Shown in pieces: positions 12,509-23,002 of a stretch of DNA of 64,000 nucleotides. The stretch lies in NCBI GenBank assembly GCA_015501605.1, contig JADNRZ010000002.1:248001-312000 (forward strand), written 5' to 3'. Within the stretch, counting starts at the first letter, position 1; each line of letters begins with the position of its first letter. The position numbers were made by a program, and so were the translations under genes. The stretch is from Panaeolus papilionaceus. Lineage: Eukaryota > Basidiomycota > Agaricomycetes > Agaricales. Under the pieces are notes generated by a model. The model worked only from the letters and a program-made list of their open reading frames with translations. It did no database searches and had not been told where the DNA came from.

Positions 12509-12809
12509 CGATGGCGTGATGAGCGTCAGGCTTAAGTCTTTTATGGCGAGAAGGGAGAATTATGCCGCTGGGAGGGTTTTAATATCAGGTGCAGTTGAGA
12601 GGCCTAAGGGCTAAGATTCATAAGGAGGGCCTGCGCTTGAGAGTATGTGTAAAGTAGGAAATTGTTCATACTATTAGGGTACAAAACAGTGCTATCATCC
12701 ACATGCATCTCAATTAAGCTTGTCCCTTTGAATCCAAGAGAACAGATCACGAGCCTTAATAGCGCCCCGTTTTACTGGGAAACTATCTCGAGAGGGTCAG
12801 AGGTACTCA

Positions 12810-14123
12810 TCAATTACCAAGGACTGGAATACATACCCGAACATTAAACTCAAACTCGAAGGGTTGATGAAGTAGGGGTCGGAAGTCTGTATCTGGCAAG
12901 GCCCTATATAATTGTTCGAAGCCGAGTTTCTTGGCTAGACTTTTATCAGGGAGCGACACGAGCATAGACACTCGTTTGAGGCTCTTCCAACCTTGTCTGA
13001 CCAAAACGTTGGTCAGGGCTTTCCATTCCAACAGAGAGGGGCAACGGCAATTGAGGGTGAAGACAAAAACTTCTACATCCAAGGTCTCCAGAACGTTTTC
13101 GGGTTCCATTTTTTCAAGTGCACCGCAGAGGCCAAGGAAGGGGTCTTGTAATGACTGAGGCACCCAGACCTTGTAGTTGACGTCCTTAAGTGTTCTGCGT
13201 TGAGATGGCAGAATCATGCCAAGGAGTCTCGGAAAGGTTGGTACCATCCATTCTGTGAAGATTGTGGGTATTCGAATCTGTAAGTAAGCCATCTTAAATA
13301 GTGTCAGATCGAAGTACTCACTATCTCCTGAAGCGACGATTTTGATAGCGATGTAGTCCAATCGGATACGGTGCCAACCGGGCAGGAGCCCATACAAAAC
13401 CTCAACGAATGGTCGGTACGACTCTATACCCCGAAGATCGATAGCCAATGATTTTAATGGAAGTAGGTCTAATGGTTCCTGTCCCGTGTCAACGGGATAA
13501 ACGTCCTCTAATGCCGGTAGTCTATCCTTAAACTGTGCATCAGGATCAATTCATCGGAGATCCAGAGTAGAAGAACGCACTTCTGGAGCAAAATGAAAGC
13601 CTTCTATTCCTACAAATTCGCAGCTGGAGTGATGGATCTTTATGACATGTTCAAATGCAAAGCGAAAGCCCATTCTTAAGTCGACGTCCAATTGAAGAAG
13701 TACAAGGGACCGCATTGTGAATAATGGGAGAGCAAGTACATTGAATGGTGGAAACTGGTATCCATGTATAGCGTAGTCACTGGGACGAATATCGCCCGTG
13801 GTCAAGTAGAGACGATTAAGGTTCTTCGTGTCCTCGAGGATTCCTGAGATTGCATGCAGGGCTTTAGCCGGAGGACTTTCTGCCATAACGTGCAACTCCC
13901 TGATGTAAGACGTGATACTGGGATAAGCTTGTAGATATTCGATAGATTGCCGAGGACTATCGGTATATATGGAAACTTCGTGATTCGTGAAGACAGCTTT
14001 GCGCGCGAGATGAAGGCAGCCAGAGGAAACCAACCCGATCGCGTCAATAGTCTCGTAGGACCGATCATACTTCAGGTGCTGAATGATCTCCTCGACGATG
14101 TCCAGTGGCAGCTCATGGGACAT
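12810..14123 (-). CDS. F-box-like protein, 421 aa, one 48-nt intron
   Basis: The N-terminus (LPLDIVEEIIQHL, then LVSSGCLHLARKAVF) is an F-box-like helix set of the type that recruits Skp1 to SCF ubiquitin ligases. The remainder resembles the leucine-containing, non-canonical target-binding region of the many mushroom F-box proteins (residues about 60-420). Exon 1 is 14123-13581 and exon 2 is 13532-12810. The intron 13533-13580 has donor GTGCGT and acceptor GCACAG. It is 48 nt, a multiple of three, and contains a TGA in the same frame, so unspliced mRNA would give a 190-residue truncated protein. The gene is convergent with the plus-strand gene ending at 12508. Confidence 0.75.
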
Positions 14124-15515
14124 TATCTGGAATCAGCTCTGATAGACGTAGGTAAAAGGATCCACTAGTCGTTGTTGATGGTGGTTGAATGTTAAGAATC
14201 TTATCAGGGCTTCTGGGATTCAGCGCCCATAATCGAGCCGTGAGTATATCCACTCGTGATTGAAAGAAGTTCTGACGCAAATAGTCGTCTACATAAATTC
14301 ATTGAGCACCACACACCTGTCTGGGTTCCTGGCAGCATTCAGGTACCTACTCAACCACTGTTAATCCTTACTTGGTTTGCATCTATGGCTCAGAGGTAGA
14401 GCGGAGATTGTGGTGGATCCGTCCTAAGCGTAAGTAACATTTAACCTTGAATATATTATGCATATTATGGTACCTGCGATGAACCATGACCAATATTAAA
14501 CCACTGTACAATTGATTCATCGTCGATCAACAAGCGCGCATTACTGAACCAAAGATTGAGGGTATTCCCTGTAGAGCGCATTGCGGACGTGTCAGGGTCG
14601 ACATAAGTCTCTTAGATGAGGCGGCGAATAGCCTTCAAAGCTTGGGTCCTCAGTAAGACCTAGGACACCAGAGTCACCGACACATGCAGCAACTGGCAAG
14701 CAGCAGTTGGATCGCGCCCGCGCCCAACGACGCTCAGGGGACGAGCATAGCAACATGTCCTTTAACAGAGGTATTACTGGGTGCCACAGACGGAAAAGAG
14801 GTGCGCGCTGTGACACCATTCGGCAGAGGTATACGCTGGTCATAGCACCTGTTCACTGGAATGCCAACTTTGTGATCAACGACAAGCCGAGGCTTTAATA
14901 AACCATTCCATAGGTGATATGAGAATTTAAAATCCAGTTAATGAACTCCTGCCCTCCATCAGAGGGGTGATCCAAAGAACGTCGGCGAGAAGAGAAAAAC
15001 GATAATGAATGGAAACACAGGTGAGGTAGCGGAGATGTTCATCATTGGCAAAAGAGAAAGTAGTGACAATGTCAGAACAGCATCGGGAGCGCATCTGGGA
15101 ACAACCCGAGAATTCCAGCAGCTTGCACCCAACTTTGGCGACCCCAGATATACCAGATGAAAATCCTGCCAGTTGAGAGCACTTGCATTCAGAGATAGCG
15201 TATCATAGAAGCAAGAGAGCAATAGGTGAAAGACAGGAGGATGGTGGTAGTAGCTCAATGTGCAAATTGTCACAGTGACACATCCTCCAACACGACGCCG
15301 TCACACCCCTGCCCGAGCTTCACCTCATGAGTGCGTCGTTCAAAATTATTACGACCTCAAAAAGATTAAAATAAAATAAAGTATAGCGATATAAATACGA
15401 GCGTGCAATAAACTGTCATACAATACAAAATCTAAATCATACACTAAATTAATACAGCAATCGGGGAAAAAGTCTGAGTCGAATTAAATAGAAACTATAT
15501 CGACCAGCGATGGGT
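14124..15515. other. Intergenic stretch, no confident gene
   Basis: About 1.4 kb. The longest frames here begin at GTG or TTG and match no family. A segment at 14376-14400 resembles a tRNA D arm but has no matching T arm or acceptor stem. Sequence near 15355-15440 is AT-rich and likely the 3' end of the minus-strand nucleotidyltransferase gene. Confidence 0.4.
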
Positions 15516-17125
15516 TCATGCAGACTTTGCCTGCAACGCCTCAGCCTCAGCCTCCAACTTGTCTTCGTCCAAAATCTCCCTCCCGTCTTCCATCTCCATC
15601 TCCATCTCCGTCTCCTCCATCTCCGTCTTCTCCATCTCCATCTTCTCCTTCTCCTTCTCCTCAACCTTCGCCTTCCTATCCCTAGGTTTAACATCCGGAA
15701 CCTCAAATCCCAAAAACTTCCACCCCTCCACCCTCTCCGGAAACTCTAAACAATAATCCCTCACCCTCTCCCGCGTCAACTCCTGAAACTCAACACTAAA
15801 CAAGGTCGCATCACTCCACGGCTTCAAATTCTTCACATCCCCCATCTCCCTCTTCAACCCCATCAGCTTCCTCACATCCCCTGCATCTTGCTGCTGCTTC
15901 TTCTGCTGATACGCCTCCTCCGCCTTGCGATGATCGTCCCATCCTTGCAGTTTGTGCAATAACAGTAGGCTGAACGGTACCACAGGCACTTCGTCTATCC
16001 ACCGCGTTTGTGTGGGTGTGAGGAATGGGAGATGCATGATTCCGGGAATGAGAATGTCGACTTTACATTCTGGACCCATGTAGGACTCGCGATACCACAG
16101 AATACGGTATTCGGCGGTGGGGTCGCGTGGCATTTTGAGGTAGAAATTACGGGAGTTGGTGCAGAGGATGAGGTCTTTGATTTGGGCAGGTGTGAGAGGT
16201 TGTTTCGTTGATGATGATGATTCCGGTGAGGCTGCAACTGGAGTGCTGTCTGGGGTATTCACGCGCGGTGGTACATCGGAGATCTCGGCCAATGATGCAT
16301 CAGCGACAGTGTCGGGTTCAGGCGCAACAATTTGACTGATCAATACGTCCACATCCTAGAAGCAAAAGAAAGTGAAGGAAACAAAAATAGTCAGCTTCTA
16401 GCCCCAATCTTCCACTCAAAATCCAATCCAATCCCAACACCATTCCAACACCAACGAACCAACCCACGACAGATCAAATGAAACAAAATGCAAGGATAGC
16501 TAGGCAAATAACCAACACACACCTTCGGGCACCTCGAGCTCCCATACAACTTCGCCGCCAAACTCCCAAATACCGCACACGGTACATCATGTTGTCGCAA
16601 TATATCCACAACCGTCTTCGCCGCTTCCATCACCAGTTTAAAATGCGTATCCCGGGACTCTGCCTTCGCAGCACGGGGAGCCTTCTTAGCTTTAGCTTTA
16701 GACTTCCCATTAGCTTGCGTTGTTGGCAGCATTGTAGTAGTCATAACCCCAATCCGCAATTCTATAACGTTATCGTCGTTGGGTATATCATCCTGCTGAT
16801 CTTGTGGTTGGATGGCAGGTTGCTCGTCGCCAGGATTGACAGGATGGTGTGTATCTGCTGGTTTACCATTGGCTTGAGGCTGGTCGCTGGCTTTAACTGG
16901 CTGGCGTTGGCGTTTGGGTTTGGTACCCTGAGTTTGGGCTTGGGGTTGTCGGTCTTTGGGTTTGATATCCCGGTGCTGATCTGTGGCGCCATTCGTCGTC
17001 GCTGGAGTGGTTGTACTGGTACTCGCCGTAGGAGGTGCAGAAGCTTTGGGTTTTGCCTTTGCTTTTCCCCTACTTTTTGCCGTCGATTTCACGGCCTTTG
17101 GTTTCGCCACTTGAACTGGTTCCAT
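15516..17125 (-). CDS. Nucleotidyltransferase-fold protein with low-complexity ends
   Basis: Two exons (17125-16523 and 16355-15516), intron of 167 nt with donor GTGTGT and acceptor CTTCTAG, total 480 residues. The core is the nucleotidyltransferase (Pol-beta-like) fold. The sequence VFGSLAAKLYG followed by RCPKDVDVLI (residues about 180-210, split by the intron) gives the GS helix and the DxD metal-binding pair, and KVDILIPG near residue 285 can supply the third carboxylate. The N-terminal 130 residues are lysine/alanine/proline/glutamine rich, including KSTAKSRGKAKAKPKAS. The C-terminus ends in a methionine/glutamate repeat. Proteins of this layout are common and uncharacterised in mushrooms, and substrate and partner are unknown. 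I chose the ATG at 17125; the open frame extends slightly upstream only through non-ATG codons. Confidence 0.82.
15590..15668. repeat. Imperfect CTCCAT/CTCCTT simple repeat inside coding sequence
   Basis: A run of 6-nt units (CTCCAT, CTCCGT, CTTCTC) on the plus strand. On the minus strand it encodes the alternating Met-Glu/Lys-Glu segment near the C-terminus of the nucleotidyltransferase-fold protein. Unit-number changes would keep the frame, so the tail probably varies in length between strains (inference). Confidence 0.7.
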
Positions 17126-17907
17126 CGTGTATCCCTCGTGTTTGTTCAAGGTAGATATTATGTTGACAAAGATTAAGAAGAAGCAGTGCACGCAGAAATA
17201 CGGTTTCTGAGAAGAGAACAGTCAAAGTCCAAAGAGAGGTTTAAGTATCAGAATGCTGATAACGGAACGAGCTTGATGTCAAACAAGTCTAAGAGAAGAG
17301 CTGGCAAACAATGCAATCCACGTCCGGTATCCTTCCTCGAGTTCAAGGTCAAGCACAAAAAAAAGCAAAAAGCTAGCGTCACAGCAAAACTGGCACTGGC
17401 AGATGTGATGGTGATGGTTAACTGCAAGGTGCACCACAACGCGCGGACGGTTGTCCAACAACACCTCCGGTCAACCCTTGATTGAATTCTGCTTATGTCA
17501 TGCGCATGCCGGAGCATCCGGAGCCCCTGTCATTGCCCCCTCCATTTGCTCAGCGCTCATGAGTCGTTCTGGATGATGGACTTTCTGAGGATGTTTCAAA
17601 CTATCAGCCAAGTATATCTGACACTTGAGAACGCTCAGGATAAGCTGCTCAGAGACGTCGTTGTTGGCTTTATGACACAATGCAGGCAAGATGCTGACGC
17701 ATTTTTCTGCTTGAAGCCAGTGACAGAGCTCTAAATAGCTATCATGATTTGACTTCATGTCAAAAGTCAAATTTAACATGCGCATAAATGTACGAAACGT
17801 ATCTACAAGCACAACCCGAAATATACGTATAAAAAAGGTGGTATAAAAGTCATAAATATGTGGTATCAATTCCCATGCCATTCCCCTAAGCATGTCTATG
17901 CCTTGCT
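17126..17907. other. Intergenic stretch between two minus-strand genes
   Basis: Presumed promoter of the nucleotidyltransferase-fold gene and 3' region of the MDR oxidoreductase gene. A minus-strand frame at 17498-17920 is open for about 140 codons but overlaps the 3' end of the MDR gene and resembles nothing known. Confidence 0.4.
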
Positions 17908-19277
17908 TTACATGTAGCATGGAGTCCCTGTCTCCAAAGCATTAACATCGGCAGGTGTGTCGGAAACTGTAAACACCAATTTCTCTGCGTGTACCTATGT
18001 AAAAAAAGAGCTTATTCAATAAACATTTACATTTAATGCATCACAACGGCTGTTCTTACCCTCCCAGAGCGCATCAAATTGACACCTTGCTCAATCCCCG
18101 CCAATCCCCCCGGAATGACTTTAATTGGACCCAGTTGAAGCTTCCTCTCAACAAGAAGCTGAGTTATAAGCTGTGCATATCTAACGCCGTGGGCGTAATG
18201 TTCCGGGCTAGCAGGAATAGATATTCCTGGAAGGTCAACGGCCTGCAACCACCCATCACGGATCAGTTAGCGCCCATCATCATAAGATGCAAGTCATCAC
18301 AAAATGATACGTACCTCTCCGTATATCGTAAACCCATGCACAAGCTCCGTAGTAACACCCTTCTTCCTCGACGTGTACGGCAACATAGTAACAATCTTCC
18401 CTCCCGCCTTGCTCAACGACCCACTAACCTGTCCAGGCGTCGTCCCAGCGCTGAAACAATCAACAGCAGATGTCAATTTCCCCTTGGTCGACGAGAACAC
18501 CCGTTTCTGTGTCCTCGAATCATTATAATCCCAAACCTCATCCGCACCGAGGCTTTTCACAAATTCGTAATTTGCAGGAGAAGACGTTGAGATGACTCGT
18601 AGACCTGAAAGTGCAGCTAACTGCACTGAGTATTGGCCTGTTGAGGAAGAGCCAGACCACACGAGGACCTCGCTGCGATCTTCTGTTCTGCCCTTCTCGT
18701 ATGGAGTGGGGAAGTCGAGGACTCTGTATAGGGCTTGACAAGCGGCGAAGCAGGATGTGCCGAGTTGTGCCGCGGATTCGAATGGGATATCAGTCGGTAC
18801 GGAGAATACAAGTGCGGGATCGATGACGAGGTATTCGGCGAATGAGCCTGTGGGCCCGATATCTAACGGCCAAGACCATTTTAATCAGACTCTGGATTCT
18901 AAGGAAGATTAAAATATAAAATAAAACGTACTGCCTCGAGCTGCGCCCGCAACTCTATCCCCTATACGAAACGAGTGGGCTCCAACTGCAGAGCCAGTCG
19001 AAATAACGACGCCCGCAAAGTCGAGGCCCATGATATTTCCGGCCTTTTTCTGCAGGATTGTGGATTTGTCTAGACGCATAACAATACCATGAGCTATACA
19101 TCCGAATCACTGAATCAATGTTTACTTACAGTCAATATGGTTCAGAGCGCAGGCTTTGACCTGGACCAATATCTGAGTGGATCCAGATTCGAGTGTAGGC
19201 GTCGGGACCTCTTGAAGAGTGAACCCACCCTCGTCTGTCGACACAACTGCGCGCATTGTCGGAGGAAGTACAGCCAT
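17908..19277 (-). CDS. MDR-family NAD(P)H-dependent oxidoreductase (ToxD-like)
   Basis: A medium-chain dehydrogenase/reductase of the fungal zinc-independent enoyl-reductase/quinone-reductase type, about 370 residues. Exons in order: MRAVVSTDEGGFTL (GroES-like fold), NHIDYKSTI, NIMGLDFAGVV, then the large central exon. The central exon contains AAQLGTSCFAACQAL and the Rossmann segment VWSGSSSTGQYSVQLAA that binds the nucleotide. The end is VNALETGTPCYM. The structural and catalytic zinc cysteines of true alcohol dehydrogenases are absent, which fits the quinone/enoyl reductase branch. Splice sites include donor GTAAGT after the GAC-T at about 19128 and acceptor CGTCTAG before 19071. Relatives are often annotated as zinc-binding dehydrogenase, and some work in trans with polyketide synthases. 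No synthase is nearby, so a general detoxifying reductase is equally likely. Confidence 0.88.
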
Positions 19278-19972
19278 GGCGTATTAGTGCGTACTGAGGA
19301 TGGTATAGGAAGTTCAAGCTATGTGTGTATTGCTCCCCATAGATGGTTTTTATCATCCTACGTCCACATCTAAAAATAACGTTCTCTCAGGGGTGTCGTA
19401 AACGAACACAAAAGCGTAATGAATTGACTCTTGAGGGTGTGCTTGATCGATAATTGCAATATGATATGATACGCATGGGGCAAGCCTATTCCTAGGTCTC
19501 GCCTCGCGAGAAGTAGCACGCCAGTCGGTATGTTTCTATTCCCTTTTGGCATAGGCCTGAGGGTCGCAAATAGCCGCCCAAGTGGGTACCTCGGAGGTAA
19601 GTGATGTATCATTTAGCCACGAGAGCTTGAGACAGGAGGAAAGGAATGATGATTTTTTTTGATACCGGTGTTCTATTGATGTTGATGTCGAGGGTTGGTA
19701 TATCATTTACATACATAGAATATGTAAATAGCTCTCTACTGCGAGCGGCGTCTCGGTTTCTTCATTGAAGCACCTCAACTCACGCCTCGGTACTTCTTCA
19801 TAAAAACAAGGAACAAAATTCTCATTGGTACTAAATACGGGTATTCACTTCACTGTATCACCTTGCCCTTTTCAGGTTTCTTTTTTGCGCGATAAACATC
19901 CGCGGCGCAAGCGCAGTCATGATTCAACCAACCAACTAACTTACTGACGCCAACTATCTGCCCCATCCTAGT
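19278..19972. other. Intergenic stretch
   Basis: About 700 bases between two minus-strand genes: promoter of the MDR oxidoreductase and 3' region of the aminotransferase. No gene seen. Confidence 0.5.
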
Positions 19973-21560
19973 TCAGTCTACATCAACCTCCCACCCAAAC
20001 TCCCCCACACACTCCCTCAACCTCTCACAAACCCCTCTCACTCTCGCATCATCCACATTAGCAACCGAAAACCTAATCCACCTCTCATCTTCATCCACAT
20101 CCTCGCTCCTCTCACACACTGCCCATTCTTCCTGGGTTTCTCCTATACTCGTATTCGCAGCAGAGACGGAGAATAAGGGAGAAGACGAAGAAGGCCCAAA
20201 AAACGTCCCAGGCAAACACACAACCCCCACCTCCTTCGCCAACCTCCTGCTCACATCTTCAGCCCCTACTCTCCTAAACGGGTGCTTTACGAACGCAAAA
20301 TAACCACCCTGGGCACCGACCTTCCATTTCCCCTTGCTTCCGCGTCCTCCTTCCTCCTTGGTCAAGTTATCCCTAAACAACCGATGCCTTGCATCCACAT
20401 TCAGACCCTGCTCTCGTATGAACGGCCTCAATTCAACGAGTAAAGGTGCGAGTGCTTGTTGAATCGGCCGAGGGGAACATATTTGAAGCGTATCAAGGAT
20501 AGATTTTATATTTTGAAGCAACTGAGGCGACGCAATGATAAGGCCAAGTCGATGTCCAGGAAGACAATACGATTTGGAAAACGAGAATAAATGGATAAAC
20601 GTAGATCTCCACGACGAGTTAGGTGAGGACGACGACGAAGAGAACAGGGAATGTGGTGGTGGGGCTAGTTGTGTTGGATCAGAGGGGTTGACGAGGAAGT
20701 CCCGGTAGGTTTCGTCCATGATCAATGCAACGCCTTTCTCGCGCGCTAGGTCTGCGAAGGATGAGATGAGGGGGGGAGGGTAGACTGCCCCTGTAGGGTT
20801 GTTGGGTGAGATCAACACGATGGCGCGTGTCTTTGGGGTGATGAGTTGACGGCATTCGTCGACAGAGGGTACGAAACCCGTTTCGGCGCGAGTAGGCAGG
20901 CCAACGGTGTGGATTCCGAGCATGTTAAGGGTCATTCTGCGGAGCATAAAGAAGTTAGATGCATAGCCAATAAATCGAGTTCAGCTTTAATGATCCTTAC
21001 TGATGATTAAAATACCTATTCTCAAAATAAGTAATCAGCCACTGCCAGCACACTACGCTGTAAAGGACGAAAGAAACACCTACCAAGGCACAGGCAAAAT
21101 AATCTCATCCCCCGCATCAGCAACGCACATCGCAGAAGCAACAAACGCCAAATTACATCCAGCTGTAAACGCAACATCGTCTTCCGTCACATCCACATCC
21201 CTATCTGCCTCAGCCCCATACACATATCTAATCTCATTCGCCAGCGCCTTTCTCAAGGCAGGCTCACCATCCCAACGGCTGTACCCAAAACTAGCAGGTG
21301 ATGATGCTGCTGCTCCCAAAGCTGATTGCACGATCGGGGGAGGCGGCACGCCTGGGACGCCTTGTGACATGTCGAGCAAAGGACGGTTGGGTTTGGGGAC
21401 GTATTGGCTTGCCCATTCGTAGGCTTTTGGAATTCTGAGATAAGGAAACATGGCTGATCAGTATGAGGGATAGGAGGAGCAACATAAGGTCGATCACTTA
21501 CGGAGGAGGTGCAGTCGTCAATGCGCCGCGAGAGAGTCTGAATCCTAATGAGCTCGTCAT
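19973..21560 (-). CDS. PLP-dependent aminotransferase, class I/II
   Basis: A fold-type I pyridoxal-phosphate aminotransferase of about 470 residues, transferring an amino group between an amino acid and a 2-oxo acid. Order of visible features: LLDMSQGVPG near the substrate end; GYSRWDGEPALRKALA; ISPNNPTGAVYPP (the NNPTG signature); IMDETYRDF (Asp contacting the pyridine nitrogen); and SFSKSYCLPGHRLG with the Schiff-base lysine and phosphate-binding arginine. The exon order is 21560 to about 21506, then 21435 to about 21089, then a 15-nt micro-exon at 21001-21015 encoding YFNH, then 20945 to 19973. The PWYFNHQM junction fits the family consensus, supporting the micro-exon. A serine-rich insertion (about residues 245-255) and an acidic loop near the C-terminus are unusual. 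Substrate unknown. Confidence 0.9.
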
Positions 21561-21766
21561 GGCTGTTTAGCTGACCCTCTCAACACTGTAGGTGGTGGAA
21601 CGAGTCGATGTTGGTTCGTGGTGGGAATAGCCGGTTATCGTTGGAGGAAGGGCGGACCGGGAGCCCGGAGAGCATATTTGTCATTTGAAGCGGCGTTGAG
21701 CTCTTCATAGTGTCAAAGGTATCCGCCCAGCGTTTAACGAATAAATCCTCAGTCTTCCGGAACAAG

Positions 21767-22700
21767 TTAAGTAGCCCCAGCACTCCCAATTCCCATCTCA
21801 ACAACATACTCCTCCCTCCCAATCCTTCTCATAGCCTCAACGACCTCCCCAACCTTCTCCATCTCTCTCCATCCTTCCAAGGCATGATATCCGCTCTTCA
21901 TTCTTTCCTGATCGTCACTGTATTTTACAGGTAAGGGTTCCATGAACCTCAACCTCAGAGCTAACCATTGCATCGCCTTCACATTCCCCACGAATTCTTC
22001 AACGCTTTCTTTCTCTCCTTGAGCATAAATTACACCTGGGTAACCCACTTTGGCGAATCCTTGTATTGAGAGAGAGTGGGACCAGCTTTGAAGAGATCTC
22101 CGTTTGTTGGGTGAGATCAGATGGTGAGATGAAAACAATGCGTGATATATTTCGCGTTCATGGATGTCAGAGGGTGCGTCGGTGGCCAACGGGATGGACG
22201 CAGCCTTAGTTTCTGCATCTTCGTGCAGAAGAGGCAACAGATGTGACGAGAGCAGCTCGTACATTGGGTACCTACAAGGCCAGATAAATAAACTATCAGC
22301 ACCTTTCATGTCAAAATACATACGAGAAAATAGATCATAAAAATTAAACATACTGAGCTCCAGAATCTACAACCTCCTCGACCCTCTCCCTGACAATGCC
22401 CTGCCACTGTACCTGCTCGTCTCGACTTAAATTATCTCCTTTAACCAGCACACCGCCTTCAAGGGACACAGCAGCAGACACAAGCATAGTAACATCAAAC
22501 CAAACACCTCCATCATCCACCCGAACCTGAAAGTGTGGTGGTGCAGAAGGGATGTCTTTGTCTGCATAAGAACCAGAGGTTGTCAGATCCTCGAGAACGC
22601 GATCCCAAGCCTCAGAGTCATCCATGAAAGTAAAAGATTCGCCTGGTAATAATGAGCATTGTATAAGCTGAAGTTCCTCGACTACATTGGAGGTCATCAT
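21767..22700 (-). CDS. RWD / DUF1115 domain protein (RWDD2-like)
   Basis: Two exons: 22700 to about 22350 and about 22270 to 21767. The N-terminal part (LQLIQCSLLPGESFTFMDD) is an RWD domain, a UBC-like fold used for protein binding. The C-terminal part carries the DUF1115 signature IQGFAKVGYPGVIYAQGE and VKAMQWLALRLRFMEPL, diagnostic of the RWDD2A/RWDD2B family conserved from fungi to animals. Length, about 285 residues, matches the family. Molecular function is not established; a ubiquitin- or translation-related binding role is inferred from the RWD fold. The start is one of two adjacent ATG codons at 22700 and 22697. Confidence 0.88.
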
Positions 22701-22922
22701 AGTTAGTGGTCAAGTAGCAGACTGGTGACTGCAACTCGGGTCAATGAGTGCGGACCGTTGATCTCCGTTTCAGTACAAAACCTCTGACGTCAACATCGTC
22801 AACGTCGACTCGCCTCCAAAATAATAATTCAGCCCTTCTTCGAATACCCAGTATCCCGTTCCTTCATTGCTGCACCATATGCATCAAAAAACCAATTTAC
22901 GTCCAAAAAAAACAAAAAAGAA

Positions 22923-23002
22923 TGGACACATTGGGAATTGAACCCAACACCTCTCGCAAATTCATGCTAAGCGAGCGTGATAACCAACTACACCATGTGC
23001 CC
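22923..23002 (-). tRNA. tRNA-Ala (anticodon AGC), with about 6-nt intron
   Basis: On the minus strand the acceptor GGGCACA pairs with TGTGTCC and again contains the alanine-specific G3:U70 pair. The D arm is GTGT/TCAC around AGTTGGTTA. The anticodon stem is CTCGC/GCGAG. The T arm is TTGGG-TTCAATT-CCCAA. The loop reads TTAGCAT with about six extra bases after position 37, giving anticodon AGC. The discriminator is A at 22923. Confidence 0.88.

Noticed and set aside
13551..13553. In-frame TGA splitting the F-box-like gene into two ORFs
   Set aside because: It lies in a 48-nt GT-AG intron (GTGCGT...GCACAG) whose removal keeps the frame, so it is not treated as a nonsense mutation.
14376..14420. 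tRNA-like D arm (GGCTCAGAGGTAGAGC)
   Set aside because: No anticodon stem, T arm with TTC, or acceptor pairing follows within tRNA length.
16478..17176. 232-codon plus-strand ORF
   Set aside because: It is antisense to the nucleotidyltransferase-fold exon, whose low-complexity composition keeps the opposite strand open.
17498..17920. 140-codon minus-strand ORF
   Set aside because: It overlaps the 3' end of the MDR oxidoreductase gene in another frame and matches nothing; more likely 3' untranslated sequence.
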